A stretch of DNA of 64,000 bases from Azolla caroliniana (Eukaryota > Polypodiophyta), in assembly GCA_043228905.1 (NCBI GenBank), contig JBHGNT010000022.1, forward strand, positions 6,820,001 to 6,884,000. Reading direction: 5' to 3'. A program made the position numbers and the translations under genes. This document shows positions 20,749 through 33,313 of this stretch, in pieces; positions within the stretch are counted from its first letter, which is position 1; each line of letters starts with the position of its first letter. The notes under the pieces were generated by a model. The model worked only from the letters and a program-made list of their open reading frames with translations. It ran no database searches and had not been told where the DNA came from.

Positions 20749-23342
20749 ATGGCAGAATATCGGTACCATGGTACCACGGGAGAGGGTGTGGAACAAAACT
20801 CCCTCTTAGCCTACGAAGATAGAACGGCTGAGGACAAGGCCGAGGTACCGATCGCAGAATCGGAGCGTTGGGACCAACGGTTTCGGGTACGTTAGCCCGA
20901 AACTCCGGACATTGTAGAAGCAATCCCAGGCAGGGCTTGCACGATCGGTAAGAAGATGACCACCGACCACGAGGAGCCAGTGGATACGAACAAGGGTGCA
21001 AATAGGACGGGCGATTCTACGCGTCTTCCCACGCTTGCTCTCGAGACGATGGCAGTCGGGCCCGAGTGCCCACGTGAGTCCTGAGAGGAGGAAGGCGGCG
21101 GCGTGAGATTGAGAATCACTGGCGAGACGATATGGGGAAGGAATAGACAAGAGCCCTCGGAACCGATTCCAGAGAACTCGGCAATCGGGCGCTTACGCCC
21201 ATGTGAGACCGAGGAGATGGATGACGGTATCGAGGAGTCCTACCACGATGCCAACAAAGATGGATGGGAAATGGCCCATGAGAAGGTCGACGAAGGAACC
21301 GAGAAACGACCCAACCAAGGACCGAATTGCGCGGCACTCCGATTCGGGTGGGGCACGATCCGGTCATGGATTGTTCGACCGGGGCCAGAATCGGCATGAG
21401 GGTATCGATACGAGAGAGGGTGCGGAACGAACCGCCCTCTTTTACATGGGGAGAAATACCAACCGGGTGAAGGTCGGGGATCAAAGGGAAGGTGATCAAG
21501 GGTTCAGAACAAATCCGGCGGGATCGGCATTGGAGCCGAAACTCTGGACATTGGAGAATCAAGCTCAGGCGGGCTTGGTTGATCACAGAGCGGATGCTAT
21601 CCACCGATACCACAAAGGGGATCGGTGGCCTGGGACGAGTCGCCGGAGGACGCTACGAAATCGGTTACCCCACATCTTGACCGGAGACTTTGGCGGTTCA
21701 AGCCAACAAGGCAATGTGAGTCCGAAAGAGAAGGGAGATGGTAGCGAAGCATAAAGAAGGGATCAACGACGATGGGGAGAAACGGGATTAGAGTGCGAGG
21801 AACCGTTCCTATGGGGTCCTCACACCGATCCGGGACACCGGCAGTTCAAGCCAACATGGCAACGTGAGACCAAGTGAGAAGGATGGTGGAGGCAGGAAAC
21901 GGGAGTCGGCGATGTAGTGCGGAGGGGCGATCCTAAGGGGATCCTCACACGAATCCGGAGACACCGGCAGTTCAAGCCGACGTGGCAATGTGAGACCGAG
22001 TGAGAAGGATGGTGGCGGCAGGTAAACGGGATCAAGCTGGAGGGACGGGGGCAAGGCGACAAGGAGGTATCAGGCCGGCAAGGCGGCCACAAACCAAAAC
22101 CAGACTTTCCGGCAAGGTCGATGGAAGAAGCAAAGAAAGACAGTCCTATGGGTTCCTCACACCAATCCGGAGACACCGCAGTTCAAGACAACGTGGCAAC
22201 GTGAGAACGATGGTGGCGGCGGGAAACCAGACCCGACAACAATGGGAGCAGGCAAGCCCGGAGTTGACAAGGGCCGAACCCTTACCGGCCGGTTACGGTT
22301 TCGGAGAGAAGCCGGTGAGGGGTAAGCGCAGAGCGGAACAAGAGATGTGCGAGTGACCATCGAGGGCCGAAGCAAGCACGAGTTCGGGACGGTGTTCGGC
22401 ACGGGTGGTGCCGATCAAGGATGGTGGAAGACGGCAGACGGCGATGCCGGGAACAAGGTAACATGAGCACGCAACAAACTGCATAGTTGAAGACCGGAGA
22501 CAGTATCAAAAACCGGAGAAGGATCCTTCACACTCGCTTTGGGGATCTCGGCGGCTCGGTCGGAGTGGCGATGACTGGTGTGGCAAGACAAGCCCGAGAT
22601 AACAAGCCGGTGGGGCGAGGGGACGATGGCAAGCAGAAAGCTCCGGACCGTTCACAGCAACGCGAGCGAAAGGGGGCCAAGCGGGCTACTACGGGGTGTT
22701 CCTCGGACACGGAGGACACCAGTATGTAGAGAGGAAGGTGATGCACGATCTGGCCGGGCAAGGGCCGACCACGCATGCAAAACGAACTATGAGGAGGGAA
22801 TGTCGGCACACGAAGGTGTCGAAAGGGAGTTTATGCGCGAAGGATGGTTGTCGGTTCAAGTGATCTCGCATGGAAGGCCGGAGAGGGATCCTCCACACCG
22901 GTTTCGGAGACTTTGGCAGTTCACGCCGCCGAGGCAACGTAAGACCAAGGAGAAGAAAGGTGGCGGTGAGGGGACGAAGGCGATGGGCAACAACACAGGA
23001 TGGAAACCGGGATGACGCGAAGGGCACTGACACATAGGTCGGGGTGACAGCATGCTCTACCAAGAGAGTGCACGAAGAGGGAAGGAAGAGAGACCAGATC
23101 GGCAACGGTGTTCAGGAGGGTCCATCGAAGAAGAAGTTGCATGCGATGAACGTGGTGGATTGTATGGAGCCGGCAAGACGGATCAACGCCGACAAGGGAC
23201 CGGCGAGACGATCGGGTGCCAGTAAGGCGGAGGACCCGGTTAATCACTGATGCCGAAATCTCTCACCCTTTTCCGAACTTGGCACGTACCGGTGGACATG
23301 CAGTTTGGTGGGGGTGGATGTTGTGAAGAATTCCGGTTATAG
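20749..23342 (+). repeat. noncoding spacer of gypsy D with dispersed internal repeats
   Basis: No conserved protein is visible. A degenerate unit of about 80 bp (core GGCAGTTCAAGCC, then a GGCAAYGTGAG block) recurs at about 21691, 21839, 21966, 22178, 22550 and 22914. A second pair, 20777-20940 and 21412-21575, shares CCGAAACTCYGGACATTG. Open frames on both strands here are by-products of these GC-rich repeats. A purine tract GGTGGGGGTGGA lies near 23308. Confidence 0.75.
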
Positions 23343-23785
23343 TGTGAAATCGGGGTATACCATTTTGTGGAGGGTCTTTCTTTTCCTAGGGTTAGTACTT
23401 CCTGTTTTCTTTTCTTCTTCTTCTCCTTCTCGAGAAGTCGAGCGCCATAGCTATGGCGGCAAAGCTATTAGGTTAACTTCTTTTCCTCTGAGAGTAGCGA
23501 GCTTGAAGCCATGGTTGTAACATTTCCCTTGTAATATATATAATCGTATCAGTTTGTGCATATTGGTGTATTTGGTGGTGCCGGGAGCATAGCCCCTCTC
23601 TTTGTTTCCTGTGTATACGAGTCGGTGTGTGCACATGCTCTCTCTTCCCTTCTCGCTCTCTCCCTCTCATGTTCGGTTGCTTTCGGGTCGTGTCCGGAGT
23701 CGGTTTTCTTGGCATCCCTTTTCTCCCTCGTCCGAGACCCCCGTGGTCGTGCCCTTTCGACACATACGCGCCTAATAACGCGACA
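23343..23785 (+). repeat. 3' LTR of gypsy D, internally deleted
   Basis: 443 bp. It matches the 5' LTR except for a missing block of about 170 bp near its start, where CGGGG joins TATACCATTTTG. The lost block includes the TATA box, so this LTR probably lacks promoter activity. Confidence 0.8.
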
Positions 23786-25048
23786 ACGTGTTCATTCCAG
23801 ACTGAAATTCTGGGGACTGAACCATGTATACTTCTTCCTCAAGATCACCTTGTATGAATGCATTTTTCACATCCATTTGATGTAGATGCCACCCCTTCGC
23901 CGCTGCCACCACAAGCAAAACACAGACGGTCGTCATCTTTGCAACCGGCACAAATGTCTTATCTAAGTCGATGTTGTATTGTTGCACGTAGCCTTTTGCC
24001 ACTAACCTTTTGACGGAGCCGTCAGCATTGTATTTAACCTTGTATACCCACCAGAAACCGTTCGGCTTCACTCCTTTCGATACGTCCACCAAGACCCACG
24101 TCTCATTCTCTGTGAGCACGTGCATCTCTTCCTCCATGGCCTTTTGCCAGTTCGGATCCTTAACCACTTCTGGGTAGCTCTCCAGCTTACACATAGCAGC
24201 TACCTTCACTGTGTATGCATAATAATGCGCCAAATACTCGTTATATCAATATCGAACTACAGGGTGCTTTTGGCGGGTGGATTAGCATAGTTTCTGCTCT
24301 GCCGATTTCTTGGCCCTCTTGGCCGACTCGAACTTCTCTTCTAAAGATTCGTCTTTGTTCTTTCCGGAATCGGATTCCCTCTGATCCAACTAATCTCTGT
24401 CGTGTCATATTCTGGCATCTTCTTCTTCCATTTCTCTATGCGCGTGAATCGTCTCCTTGGCTCCTTGCGCAGGGAGAGCACGGTTGAGTCTTCACTAATC
24501 GTCGGCTCGTCATCTAGTTGACCACTCCGGCTCAACCAATCCGGATTCGGTCCAATAAGCCGGAGGGAAGTCGAACTATCTGGCCGTTCAGATTCCGCAA
24601 CAGTTCCCTCTGTCCCGGAGTCTGTCGTCACATCCGCAGCAATCGGCTCGGGTTCAGGTGATGCAAGGTACCAAGATGTTGATTCGTTGAACACGACATA
24701 GAGGCTAACTTGGACTTGTTTCGAACAGAGGTTGCAACACTTATACGCATTCTGTTCATTGGAGTAGCTAACCCGGATGCACTTCTCGGATTTTGCATCC
24801 ATTTTCCTTGGCTTTCCATCCGGCACATGCACATACACAATGTTGTTGAATACCCGAAGAAATGCCAAATTCAGCTTCTGCTCGAAATACAGTTCCTGCG
24901 GCGACACCTTTGTCCCTAAGGCAGATATCCAATTCTGTATGTAGACGATTATTCGAATTGCTTCGGCCCAATAAATCCGGGGCATGCTCTTCTCCTCCAA
25001 CATTGCCCTCGTCGCTTCTACCAACGTCTGATTCCGACGTTCGGCCAC
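23786..25048 (-). pseudogene. copia E integrase end, linker and RT start
   Basis: The integrase C-part reads NQTLVEATRAMLEEKSMPR and YFEQKLNLAFLRVF, followed by CIRVSYSNEQNAYKC, then an acidic linker. RT begins with WQKAMEEEMHVLTENETW, KVKYNADGSVKRLVAKGY and MDVKNAFIQGDLEEEVYMV, breaking off at SPEFQSGMNT where gypsy D is inserted. Several stops and frame changes separate the blocks. Confidence 0.85.
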
Positions 25049-26314
25049 ACCATTCTACTCTGGCATGTATTTGCATGAGAACTCTCGGCGAATTCCCTTG
25101 GTCTGCAAATAACTAGTGAACTAGATGGAAAAGTACTCTTTCCCGCCATCTGATCTCAGACACTTAATCTTCTTCCCGGTTTCTCTCTCTACATGATTCT
25201 TTAGGTCCCAGAAGCAAGACAAGACTTCACTCTTCTTCTCGATCAGATAGATCTAAGTGTGTTGACTGAAATCATCAATGAAGGAGATTAAATACTGACT
25301 CCCGTTGATGCTCACGTTTTCTGCCGGTCCCCACACATCCGAATGAATAAGATCGAGCTGATTCCGGCTTCGATTCTTCTTGTTGGGGAACGGAAACCTC
25401 TGTTGATTCCTGAGTTGGCAAGTTTCACATATTTGGCCTTTCCGGCCACTGATCTTCGGCAGTCTAGAAATTATATGTTCCGACTGCAACTCCTGAAGCT
25501 TCTAGAAGTTGATGTGGTTGATCCACTTATGCCACAGGTCGATGTCCAACTCGACCTTTTGCCCTTTTGCGAACATACCGGTGCCAACATCATTAGTTTC
25601 GAGGATGGACACTCTTCCATCCCGGCACGCTTGCACGATGATCCGGCCTTCCTCCTCGATAAAGCATCAATGGTGACTGAACCGGACCTACATACCTTGA
25701 TCTACAATTTGATTGACCGACACCAAGTTCTTGGTGATTGTTGGCACATGCAAGACTTTCCTCATGATTCTCTTCTGGCCAACATGGCTCAGAGGGGCAT
25801 CTCCGATGTGCACGATGGGATGTGAGGTGTTGTCCCCAGTTTCGACCACCCCTGGCTTCTCGAGAAAGGAGAACCACTCTTTGTGGTTCATCATGTGGTT
25901 TGATGCTCCGGAGTCTACATACCAAACTTCTTCCGATTTCGAGTCGAATACTCCCATCCGGCTGGTCTTATGCTTCATTACGAGGGCCGGTCTTGACCCG
26001 GCTCTCTCCGAGCCTCCTACAAAGTGTGATTGATGACGGTTATATGCGTCTCACTGGCTCAATCCAGATTTTTCTTAATCAGCTCTCTTCTTCCAGCACT
26101 CGCCTTCTCTGTGGCCCTTCTAGCCATAGTACCAACATTCCGCTCCGACCTTTCCTTGCCGGTTTCCAGCTTTGCAGCCTTGACTCCCCCTGCTTCCGGA
26201 GGGTCTAGAATTGCTATCGGCACCATCTTTGTTTGCCGTGGAAATCTTGGTTCCTCCCCCTCAAGCCGATGATGAAGGCTTGTAGTGTGTGGGCGAAGGT
26301 CAACTACTGCCACC
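25049..26314 (-). pseudogene. copia E gag end, protease and integrase start
   Basis: The Gag knuckle region near 26090-26140 reads ECWYYG then a stop, then KGHREGEC, so the second cysteine is lost. Protease at about 25880-25930 has VWYVDSGASNHM with an intact DSG. At 25253-25489 GAG-pre-integrase (ICETCQLRNQQRFPFPNK) runs into LDLIHSDVWGPAENVS. It belongs to the same family as copia K and S. Confidence 0.85.
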
Positions 26315-26966
26315 CATTGTGGGTTACGAGCTACTTCGGTGGAGTTCTTGGGCTCTTGTTCAGCCGCTACCTTCATCGTGAAGGCGTAATGATGGGCCAT
26401 ATACTCGTTGTAGCCGAGCTGAGTGACAGGATTCTTCTCTATAGAAGAGCGTCGATGTTTTTCAATTGCCGATGTGAGTGCCTTCTTTACTCCGGGTGTA
26501 CGCATGATGGGTACACCAAACTCACTGTCTAGTGAGGGAGCTGATCCATCCGAATCATTGTCGTCAGGGTGGTCGACTTTGTATTCGGGCATCTTACCTT
26601 TGCGTTTGTCCAAGTTCGTACTTGGCTGCGACGTGCTTGGGTCGCGTGGGGGCTCTTGTGGCCCACTAGGCTTTGCCGTAATCAGACTTTCTTCGAACAT
26701 GTGTTCGAAGCGATCCCCATCTTCTACCTCTTGTTCGGCGGATTCCGGGTCAAGCAGAGTCGGAGTCGAAGTTGTCTCTGGTGCGTACCAGGATGTGGAC
26801 TTGTCGAAGACTACGTCTCGACTTACCCGAACCGCTCGGGTAGAACGGTTGTGGCACTTGTATGCCTTTTTCTCAAACAAGTATCCTATGAGGATACATT
26901 CCTCTAACTTCGCGTCGGGCTTCTGTCAGCTTTCATTCGGGATGCGTACATTCTGTTGGCCAGCAA
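26315..26966 (-). pseudogene. copia F fragment, integrase-to-RT linker
   Basis: The minus strand reads KKAYKCHNRSTRAVRVS, DVVFDKSTSWY, an acidic linker, and YNEYMAHHYAFTMKVAAE, ending at ARNPQW where gag of copia E begins. Order and sequence match copia K at about 32100-32800. The abrupt joint to gag shows a second element truncated by recombination. The other end abuts the LTR of gypsy G. Confidence 0.75.
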
Positions 26967-27388
26967 TGACTTAAGAGCCGGATAGAGTCTAGAATGGGAA
27001 ATGGATAATTAATCTAGAATTATTATGATTTTGAGAAGCGAATGAACGGACCCAGAATCGGTATGCCGATCCGGATCCGGTTGCCGGTTGGCACCGGTTT
27101 GTACCCAGAGCCAGTGACCTATAAAAGGACTCGGCTTGTTTGTAATGAATTAGCGGATAATTAATAGAGTGTTGTTGTTCTATATCTTAATTAGTGTTAA
27201 CTATCATTCTGTGCTAAGTGTAATTTATCTTACGCGTGTATTGTGACTAATGATCTTGCCGATTAGTAACCAATTAGGGTTTCATTAATAGTTCGGTCTA
27301 AGTTTATCTCACCGCAACACCCTTTTGGTGAAGTGTCTCAAAGGGACACTCTGTGTTAGGGCATTGTCCGGCCCCTAGGGATAACACA
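26967..27388 (+). repeat. 5' LTR of gypsy G (boundaries approximate)
   Basis: Begins TGACTTAAGAGCCGG just after copia F sequence stops and probably ends GATAACACA. A TATA box is likely at CCTATAAAAGG near 27119. GTTATTGGCAACCACGA follows and may be the primer site. No second LTR in the window confirms the ends. Confidence 0.6.
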
Positions 27389-27559
27389 GTTATTGGCAAC
27401 CACGATTCTTGTAGAAATGCAGCGAACAACAACGGGAATGGATGACTAGACCAACGAACAACCCGGTTACGGAGCAAGCAAGAAGACTTGCCGAACGATT
27501 GCGGAAGCGAGAGCGTTTCCCACAGGCGGCAGAAGAGATCCGTGTGGATCGATCATTTT

Positions 27560-29205
27560 CCAAAGTAATCCGGTGAGTGGTCGTGGAGTCACTCTGTATG
27601 TAGCAGAATTCCCACCCGGACGAAGGAAGCAGCTTGAGCAGTCTCCGGGACGCAGAATCCATTCTGCAGGCATTAGCGATAGGGGGAGGCGATTCGGAAC
27701 CATTCTCGGCCTTCAAATCGGATTTGGATGGCGAATGCAGCGCCCATTCGAATTACTGTAGCAGCCACGACACCCGAGACGGACCGGAGGACGAGCAGTC
27801 GGATACCTTGCTGACACCAGAGGAAGCCCCAGACCAGCAAGCGGCGGATCAACCTCTGACACTGCCACGTGAAACACCGAAAGAAGAGGAGGAAAGACCT
27901 TCGACACCACCAGCCTGTGTTCCAACACAGGACGACGACATGTCGTTCCAATATCCCAAGTACCTGGATGATCCGGATGCAGAGGCCCATGTGTATGCAT
28001 TTCTACAAACCTGGGAAGCGAACCATGTGTCACAGTGCTTAAATGTCACGGAAGTAGAACGCTCGAAGATTGCAAAATTCGGCATGTCTTTGGAAGGACC
28101 CGTCGCGCGATGGCGCTTGAAGCACATGCCCGGCACTATCACTACGTTTGATGATTTGAAAACCAGATTTTTACAATTCTTCAACAAGGAGGTGGATCAA
28201 CGGGAGATGGTTGACCTATTCTACACCATACGACAGGAACCTCCGGAAACCATTCAGCAATTCGTAATCCGGTTCCAGCGAATGCACAACCAGCTAAATC
28301 AGTTCCAGCGAACGCAGAGGCTAAAGCAATATTCCTAGGAGCATTCCGGGAACCCCTACGTACGGTGTGCGTACTCATTGATTTCCGAACCAGCACGATT
28401 GACCAGGTCATAGACCGGGTCAAGGAGATAGAGAAAACAAGCTCGTGGCTAACAATGGGGGCACTCCAGCGTGCCTTACCGACAGATGAAGACCTCCATT
28501 TTTGGCCATACAATGTACGACTTGTCTCAATGCTGAGCACTCTGCAATAAAATGTACCATGCGGTCACAGTGCATGTTATGCCATTCTAGAACGCACACA
28601 ATGGATTGCTCTGAATATAACTTGTTGAATCGGCAAGCGGCACTGGTCCGGCAAATCGAACCCCGGAGTAACCGGGAGGAGGAAGAAGAACGTTGGAGGC
28701 GAGATGAACGTTACTGGCCGGCGCAAGATGTCTAGTAGAGCGACAGAAGAGACGCTTACGACCGAGACCGGCAGGATAGCTACCGGGATTACAACGGTGA
28801 TCGATATAAGCAATACAACTGGGATCACTCCCCCAGTTACAACCAATGGAGGGAGGATCAAGGAAATTATGAAAACCGGCCCCGACAGGGTTACCGGAAC
28901 AAAAAACGCTTCAATAAAAAATGGAACGCTAGAGAGGACCACCAATGGAAGTCGGACAAGGGCATACCAAGTACCCAAATGGACCACCAATAGGACCTCA
29001 ACCAGGTACCAGAGCGAACGCTGAATCCAACAACACCCAAAAAGCGTATTGCTACTATTGCCGGCAAGAAGGACATTACAGTAATCAATGTCCGGTTAAA
29101 AGTTACGAGAAACGACCAGCAGTAAATATGGTGGTAGCAGAAGTCGCCGACATACAACAAGTCACCACCAGGGCAAAAGGCAAAACAACGGAGTGGGAAA
29201 CATAG
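27560..29205 (+). pseudogene. gypsy G Gag with three zinc knuckles
   Basis: The capsid part at 27634-28338 includes YLDDPDAEAHVYAFLQTWE, FGMSLEGPVARWRLKHMPG and FIRFQRMHNQLNQF. The start is uncertain; no clear ATG opens this frame. A frameshift near 28335 moves Gag to VCVLIDFRTSTIDQVIDRV. Three knuckles follow: CTTCLNAEHSAIKC (about 28514-28555), CMLCHSRTHTMDC (about 28571-28610) and CYYCRQEGHYSNQC (about 29051-29092). Most plant Gag proteins have one or two. Confidence 0.8.
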
Positions 29206-29499
29206 GAGGCAATCTGAAAGCAAGCCACTGAGTGGGTGAAGAAGGCAAATGAGCGGAATGTGGTTGAGCTTGAACAACAAAAAGAGAAACCAGAAGAGGC
29301 CACCGACACGATTCAGCCGGAAAACCCAACATGGCAAGCGTTACAAGAATGTCAAATTACGCTGCCATTGGGTCGATTATTACAGCTAGTACCCCGAATT
29401 ACGGAAGGGGCCGAAATTAGGAATGACCGCATAAAATCCGTTGTCGGCTCCTGCGTTCTTCTCAAATCCAAAAGAAAGGCCAGCAGTGGTTGACACGAA

Positions 29500-29699
29500 C
29501 AGTTCGGAAATCACCGCCATCATCAAAGGATGAGAACTACTAGGGACAATTGATGACGGAGGATCGGGCATGAACGTGATTAGTCTACAGACTTGTAATA
29601 CCCTGGGAATCCAGGATTGGGAGCCTTGCCCGTTTTGGCTCCGGATGGCGGATACAAGTTCGATAAGACCTACCGGTTTGATATGGGATTTAGACATAA
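29500..29699 (+). pseudogene. gypsy G protease, first part
   Basis: Reads ELLGTIDDGGSGMNVIS, the DGGS-type protease active site of Tat/Athila-like elements, and continues to PTGLIWDLDI. Copia K is inserted at the last codon. Joining 29699 to 35334 across one CATAA copy continues the frame as TIGGHTFNISAVV. Confidence 0.8.
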
Positions 29700-30073
29700 T
29701 GTAAAAAGTAGCGTGCGGAAGCAAGTATAAAGACAGAACAGAAGGGAGAATACTCAGGTTTAATGGAGAGCTTGAGCTTACACAGTATATGCAGTAGTGA
29801 CCGAGAGATTTTGAGAGGAGACACCAAAAGGAAGATATATTATGAAAGACAAAAAACTATACATATATGTGTTCAATGAACACTTTGTACAAGCCCTAGA
29901 AGGACTGACTAGAGTACTGACATTACTTCAATGCTCATTAAGAGCTCCTACACTAACTCCCAAATATAATCCTCACAGAATATCTTTCCTAATGGCCTAA
30001 CCGATCGGTCCCAACCGATCCGGTCCTCGGCTTCTTCAGCCGATCCGGCCGATGTTGAGCTTGTCTCTCAACA
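29700..30073 (-). repeat. 3' LTR of copia K
   Basis: TGTTGAGAGACAAGC on the minus strand to CTACTTTTTACA. The purine tract GACGGGGAG lies at 30074-30082, immediately upstream in element sense. Confidence 0.95.
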
Positions 30074-30169
30074 CTCCCCGTCAAGCTCAACTCGAGGCTC
30101 TTTGGGATCTTCACAGCTCCGGTTCCTCCTGGCTTCACGGCTCGCTCGCGCTCCTCGACCTATTCGACT

Positions 30170-31822
30170 CTACGCGCTTCGACCCTTACGGTCGGCTTGT
30201 CTGCTTATGTGACCCTTATGAGCTCTTCTGCTATTGCGGTGTCGACACTTCTTCTGCTGCCTTTTCTTCCGCTTGGGCCTCGGTTGATTCAACGTGTCTG
30301 AATCAAACATCCGAACCGACTCGGCTACTTCTGATCGGTTTTCGCTCTCGTCTGAGTTGGCTGTCTCCAACTCGTCTTCGGTCTTCTCGCCCTTGATTGC
30401 GTCATCTCCCCCATGTGTGGTTGGCTTCGGCTCTCTCCTTCGGCTGCTCCCCTTCTGTCCGCTTTCAGACTTTTCCGTGGGTCCGCCCTCGGCGTCTTCA
30501 GCCGATCCGAAGTCGAACTCGACAACCAAGTCAACCGACTTGGACTCGGTGTTGCGGTCTCCGCTCCTTTCCTGCTGCCTTGCTTGGTCGTTCGGGACTG
30601 TTCTCCCCCTCAAGTATGGCACGTCGAGGTGACGCAACCCGAGCGCACCTGAGAATTGCCGCAACTTGTCCAGACCAAGCGGCTTTGTGAAGATGTCGGC
30701 AGTCTGCCGATCTGTTGGCACATACGGAAGTTCGACTTCACCGAAAAGGACACGCTCACGGACGAAATGGTAGTGCACCTCAATGTGCTTGGTCCGTGCA
30801 TGGAAAACGGGGTTCTTCGCGAGCTGGATGCTGCTGAGGTTGTCACAGTAGATCGTCGTCGGATCTGACACCTCCACCTCCAGGTCCTTAAGTAGCCGCT
30901 TCAACCATATGGCTTCGCATGTCGCGACAGCCGCTCCTCGGTACTCAGCTTTGGTGCTCGATAGTGCAACTGTCGGCTGCTTCTTACTGCTCCACGCGAT
31001 CGCGGCACTCCCGAGGGAGAACGCGTATCCAGACGTGGATCGGCGATCGACGGCATTGCCAGCCCAATCAACATCGGTGTAGCCGACTAACTGCGCGGTT
31101 GCACCGGTCCGATATAGCAGTCCGCGGTCCTTAGTGCCACTTACATACCGCAGTACGCGTTGCGCACACTGAAGGTGCTCCTCGGTAGGTCGCACCATGA
31201 ACTGACTGATCACTCCGACCGGATAACTGAGGTCGGGTCGGGTGATGGTCAAGTATATGAGGCTTCCGACAATTTGTAGGAACCTCGTTGGGACGCATAC
31301 CTTTCCCGTATCGGGACGAAGCTTGACGGTTCTGTCCAGAGGAGTCGAGACGGACTTGAAATCGTCCATCCCGAATTTGAAGAGCATACTCCGCACGTAA
31401 TGACGTTGGCTGATCAATATGCCTTCGGGGGTACGAATCACTTCGATCCCGAGGAAGTAATGAAGGTCCCCCAGATCCTTCATGTCGAACGATGCCGCAA
31501 GTTGGAGCTTCACGTGGTCGATTTCACCTAGGTCGGCGCCGGTGATGACCAAGTCATCAACATATAGTAAAATACTAACCAGTCCGAGTCGACCTTTCCG
31601 GATGAACAGGGAAGAGTCCAATTTTGACGTGACGAAGCCCATCCGACGCAGTTGTTGCGTGATCTTCGCGTTCCAGGCACGCGGGGCTTGCTTTAGTCCG
31701 TAAAGGAACTTCTTCAGTCGGCATACTGCCGAGGAGTTCGTTCCAGAGTCAAATCCGGGGGGTTGTACCATGTACACCTGTTCCTCAAGTTCACCTTGTA
31801 GGAACGCATTCTTTACATCCAT
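30170..31822 (-). pseudogene. copia K reverse transcriptase, RNase H and C-terminal tail
   Basis: 550 codons in the same frame as the upstream blocks. RT shows MDVKNAFLQGELEEQVYMV, LYGLKQAPRAWN and the catalytic LLYVDDLVITG. RNase H shows GYTDVDWAG, ALSSTKAEYRG, CDNLSSIQLAKNP and TADIFTKPLGLDKL. After HLDVPYLRG (about residue 404) a further 145 residues follow. They are highly charged, with ELETANSDESE, a basic stretch PRPKRKKRQQKK, and SRQADRKG at the end. Related tails occur in copia E and S. Confidence 0.93.
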
Positions 31823-33313
31823 CTAATGTAAGTGCCACCCCTTCGCCGCAGCTACTGCGAGCAAAACAGGGACGGTCGTCATTTTCGCGACCGGCGCAAA
31901 CGTCTCATCGTAGTCGATGCCGTGTTGCTGCGCGTAGCCCTTTGCCACTAGCCGAGCCTTGTACCGGTTAACGGAGCCATCGGTGTTGTACTTGACCTTG
32001 TACACCCACCTACACCCGATCGGTTTTACCCCTCTTGGTGCGTCAACGAGGTCCCAGGTCTCGTTCTCCGCCAATGCGTGCATCTCTTCCTCCATCGCGG
32101 CACGCCAATTCACGTCTTTAGCTGCTTCTGCGTACCTCTCCGGCTCACGCACTTCCGCTACACGGGTCATGTACGCATAATGATACGCCATGTACTCGTT
32201 GTATCCAAACCGCAAAACAGGATTCTTCTGGCGGGTAGATCGGCGTAACCTCGCATTAGCCGATGTCGAGGCCTTCTTGGTCGATGCAGACTTTACCTTC
32301 AAAGACCCGTCACCGGTTCCCTCGGAGTCGGACTCGCGTCGGTCTGACTCGTTCCTTTCCGTGCCGGAATCCGACACCTTCATCTTCCCTTTCTCTTTGC
32401 GCGTAAGCCGTCTCCTTGGCTTCCTGCGTAGGGAATGCACGGCCGAGTCTCCACTACTCGCCGGCTCTTCATCGGACTGGTCGTACCGACTCAGTCGTCC
32501 AATCGGTCCACTTAACCGGAGTGAAATCGGACTCTCTTCGCGGGTCTCGATTTCGGGCTCATCCGGAGGCATCTCGGCCTCGCTGACCTCATCGTCAGAG
32601 CTCGGATTGGAGTCGACGTTCGTAGTCGAGGGCAGGTACCAGGACGCGGACTCATCAAACACATCGTCGCGGCTGACATGCGCTTGTATGGTGCGAGGGT
32701 TATAGCACTTATAACCCTTTTGCTCGTCCGAGTAACCGACCAAGATGCATTTCTTGGCCTTTGCGTCCAGCTTCCTCCTTTTCTCCTCCGGTATATGCAC
32801 ATACGCAATGCTACCGAACACCCTCAAGTGTCGCAAGTTCGGCTTCGTTCCGAAATATAGCTCGTGGGCCGACAGTTTGTCTCCGATCCGGTTTTGGATG
32901 TATACCGCGGTTCTTACCGCCTCGGCCCAATAGAACTTGGGCAAGCTCTTCTCCTCCAGCATTGCCCGTGCCTCTTCCACAACTGACCGATTCTTCCTCT
33001 CGGCCACGCCGTTCTGCTCCGGCGTGTATCTGCAACTCAATTCGCGCTGAATTCCCATTTGTTGTAGATAACCGTTGAATTGACCGAAGAAGTACTCTTT
33101 CCCGCCATCCGACCGTAGGCACTTGATCTTTCGTCCCGTCTCCGTTTCCATGAACCCTTTGACGTCCCGAAAGCAGTCGAAGAGGTAGATCCACGTGTGC
33201 CGCGTGTGGTCGTCGATGAAGGAGACGAAATATCGGCTCCCGCCAAGACTAACGTTTTGTGCCGGCCCCCATACATCGGAGTCTATAAGGTCGAGCTTGT
33301 TCCGGCTCCGGTT
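31823..33313 (-). pseudogene. copia K integrase and linker
   Basis: After the TGA at 33314 the frame continues NRSRNKLDLIDSDVWGP, SFIDDHTRHTWIY, then CLRSDGGKEYFFGQF and RYTPEQNGVAERKNRSVVEEA, so both aspartates and the glutamate of the DDE core are present. The C-terminal part has YFGTKPNLRHLRVFGSIAY and KCILVGYSDEQKGYKCY. A long acidic linker precedes RT, which begins WRAAMEEEMHALAENETWD. The block stops at a TAG (31825-31823) between WHLH and MDVKNAF. Confidence 0.92.

Larger units (their letters stand above)
19292..23785 (+). mobile_element. gypsy D, gag-only LTR retrotransposon
   Basis: Two related LTRs bracket about 3.4 kb with a recognisable Gag and nothing resembling protease, RT, RNase H or integrase. 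This fits the non-autonomous class with terminal repeats and a gag gene. The 3' side is a repeat-rich noncoding spacer. Flanks TATAG and ACGTG do not match, consistent with loss of host DNA on one side. Confidence 0.75.

Noticed and set aside
21690-22920. CRISPR-like array
   Set aside because: Repeats are about 80 bp, diverged and irregularly spaced inside a retrotransposon; the genome is a plant.
20564-23250. Overlapping open frames on both strands, some with recurring Leu/Pro/Arg-rich motifs
   Set aside because: They follow the GC-rich internal repeats of gypsy D; the recurring peptide motif reflects the repeat unit, and no conserved domain is present.
19292-23785. Gypsy D as a host gene with untranslated exons
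   Set aside because: Paired terminal repeats, purine tract and Gag homology explain the region.
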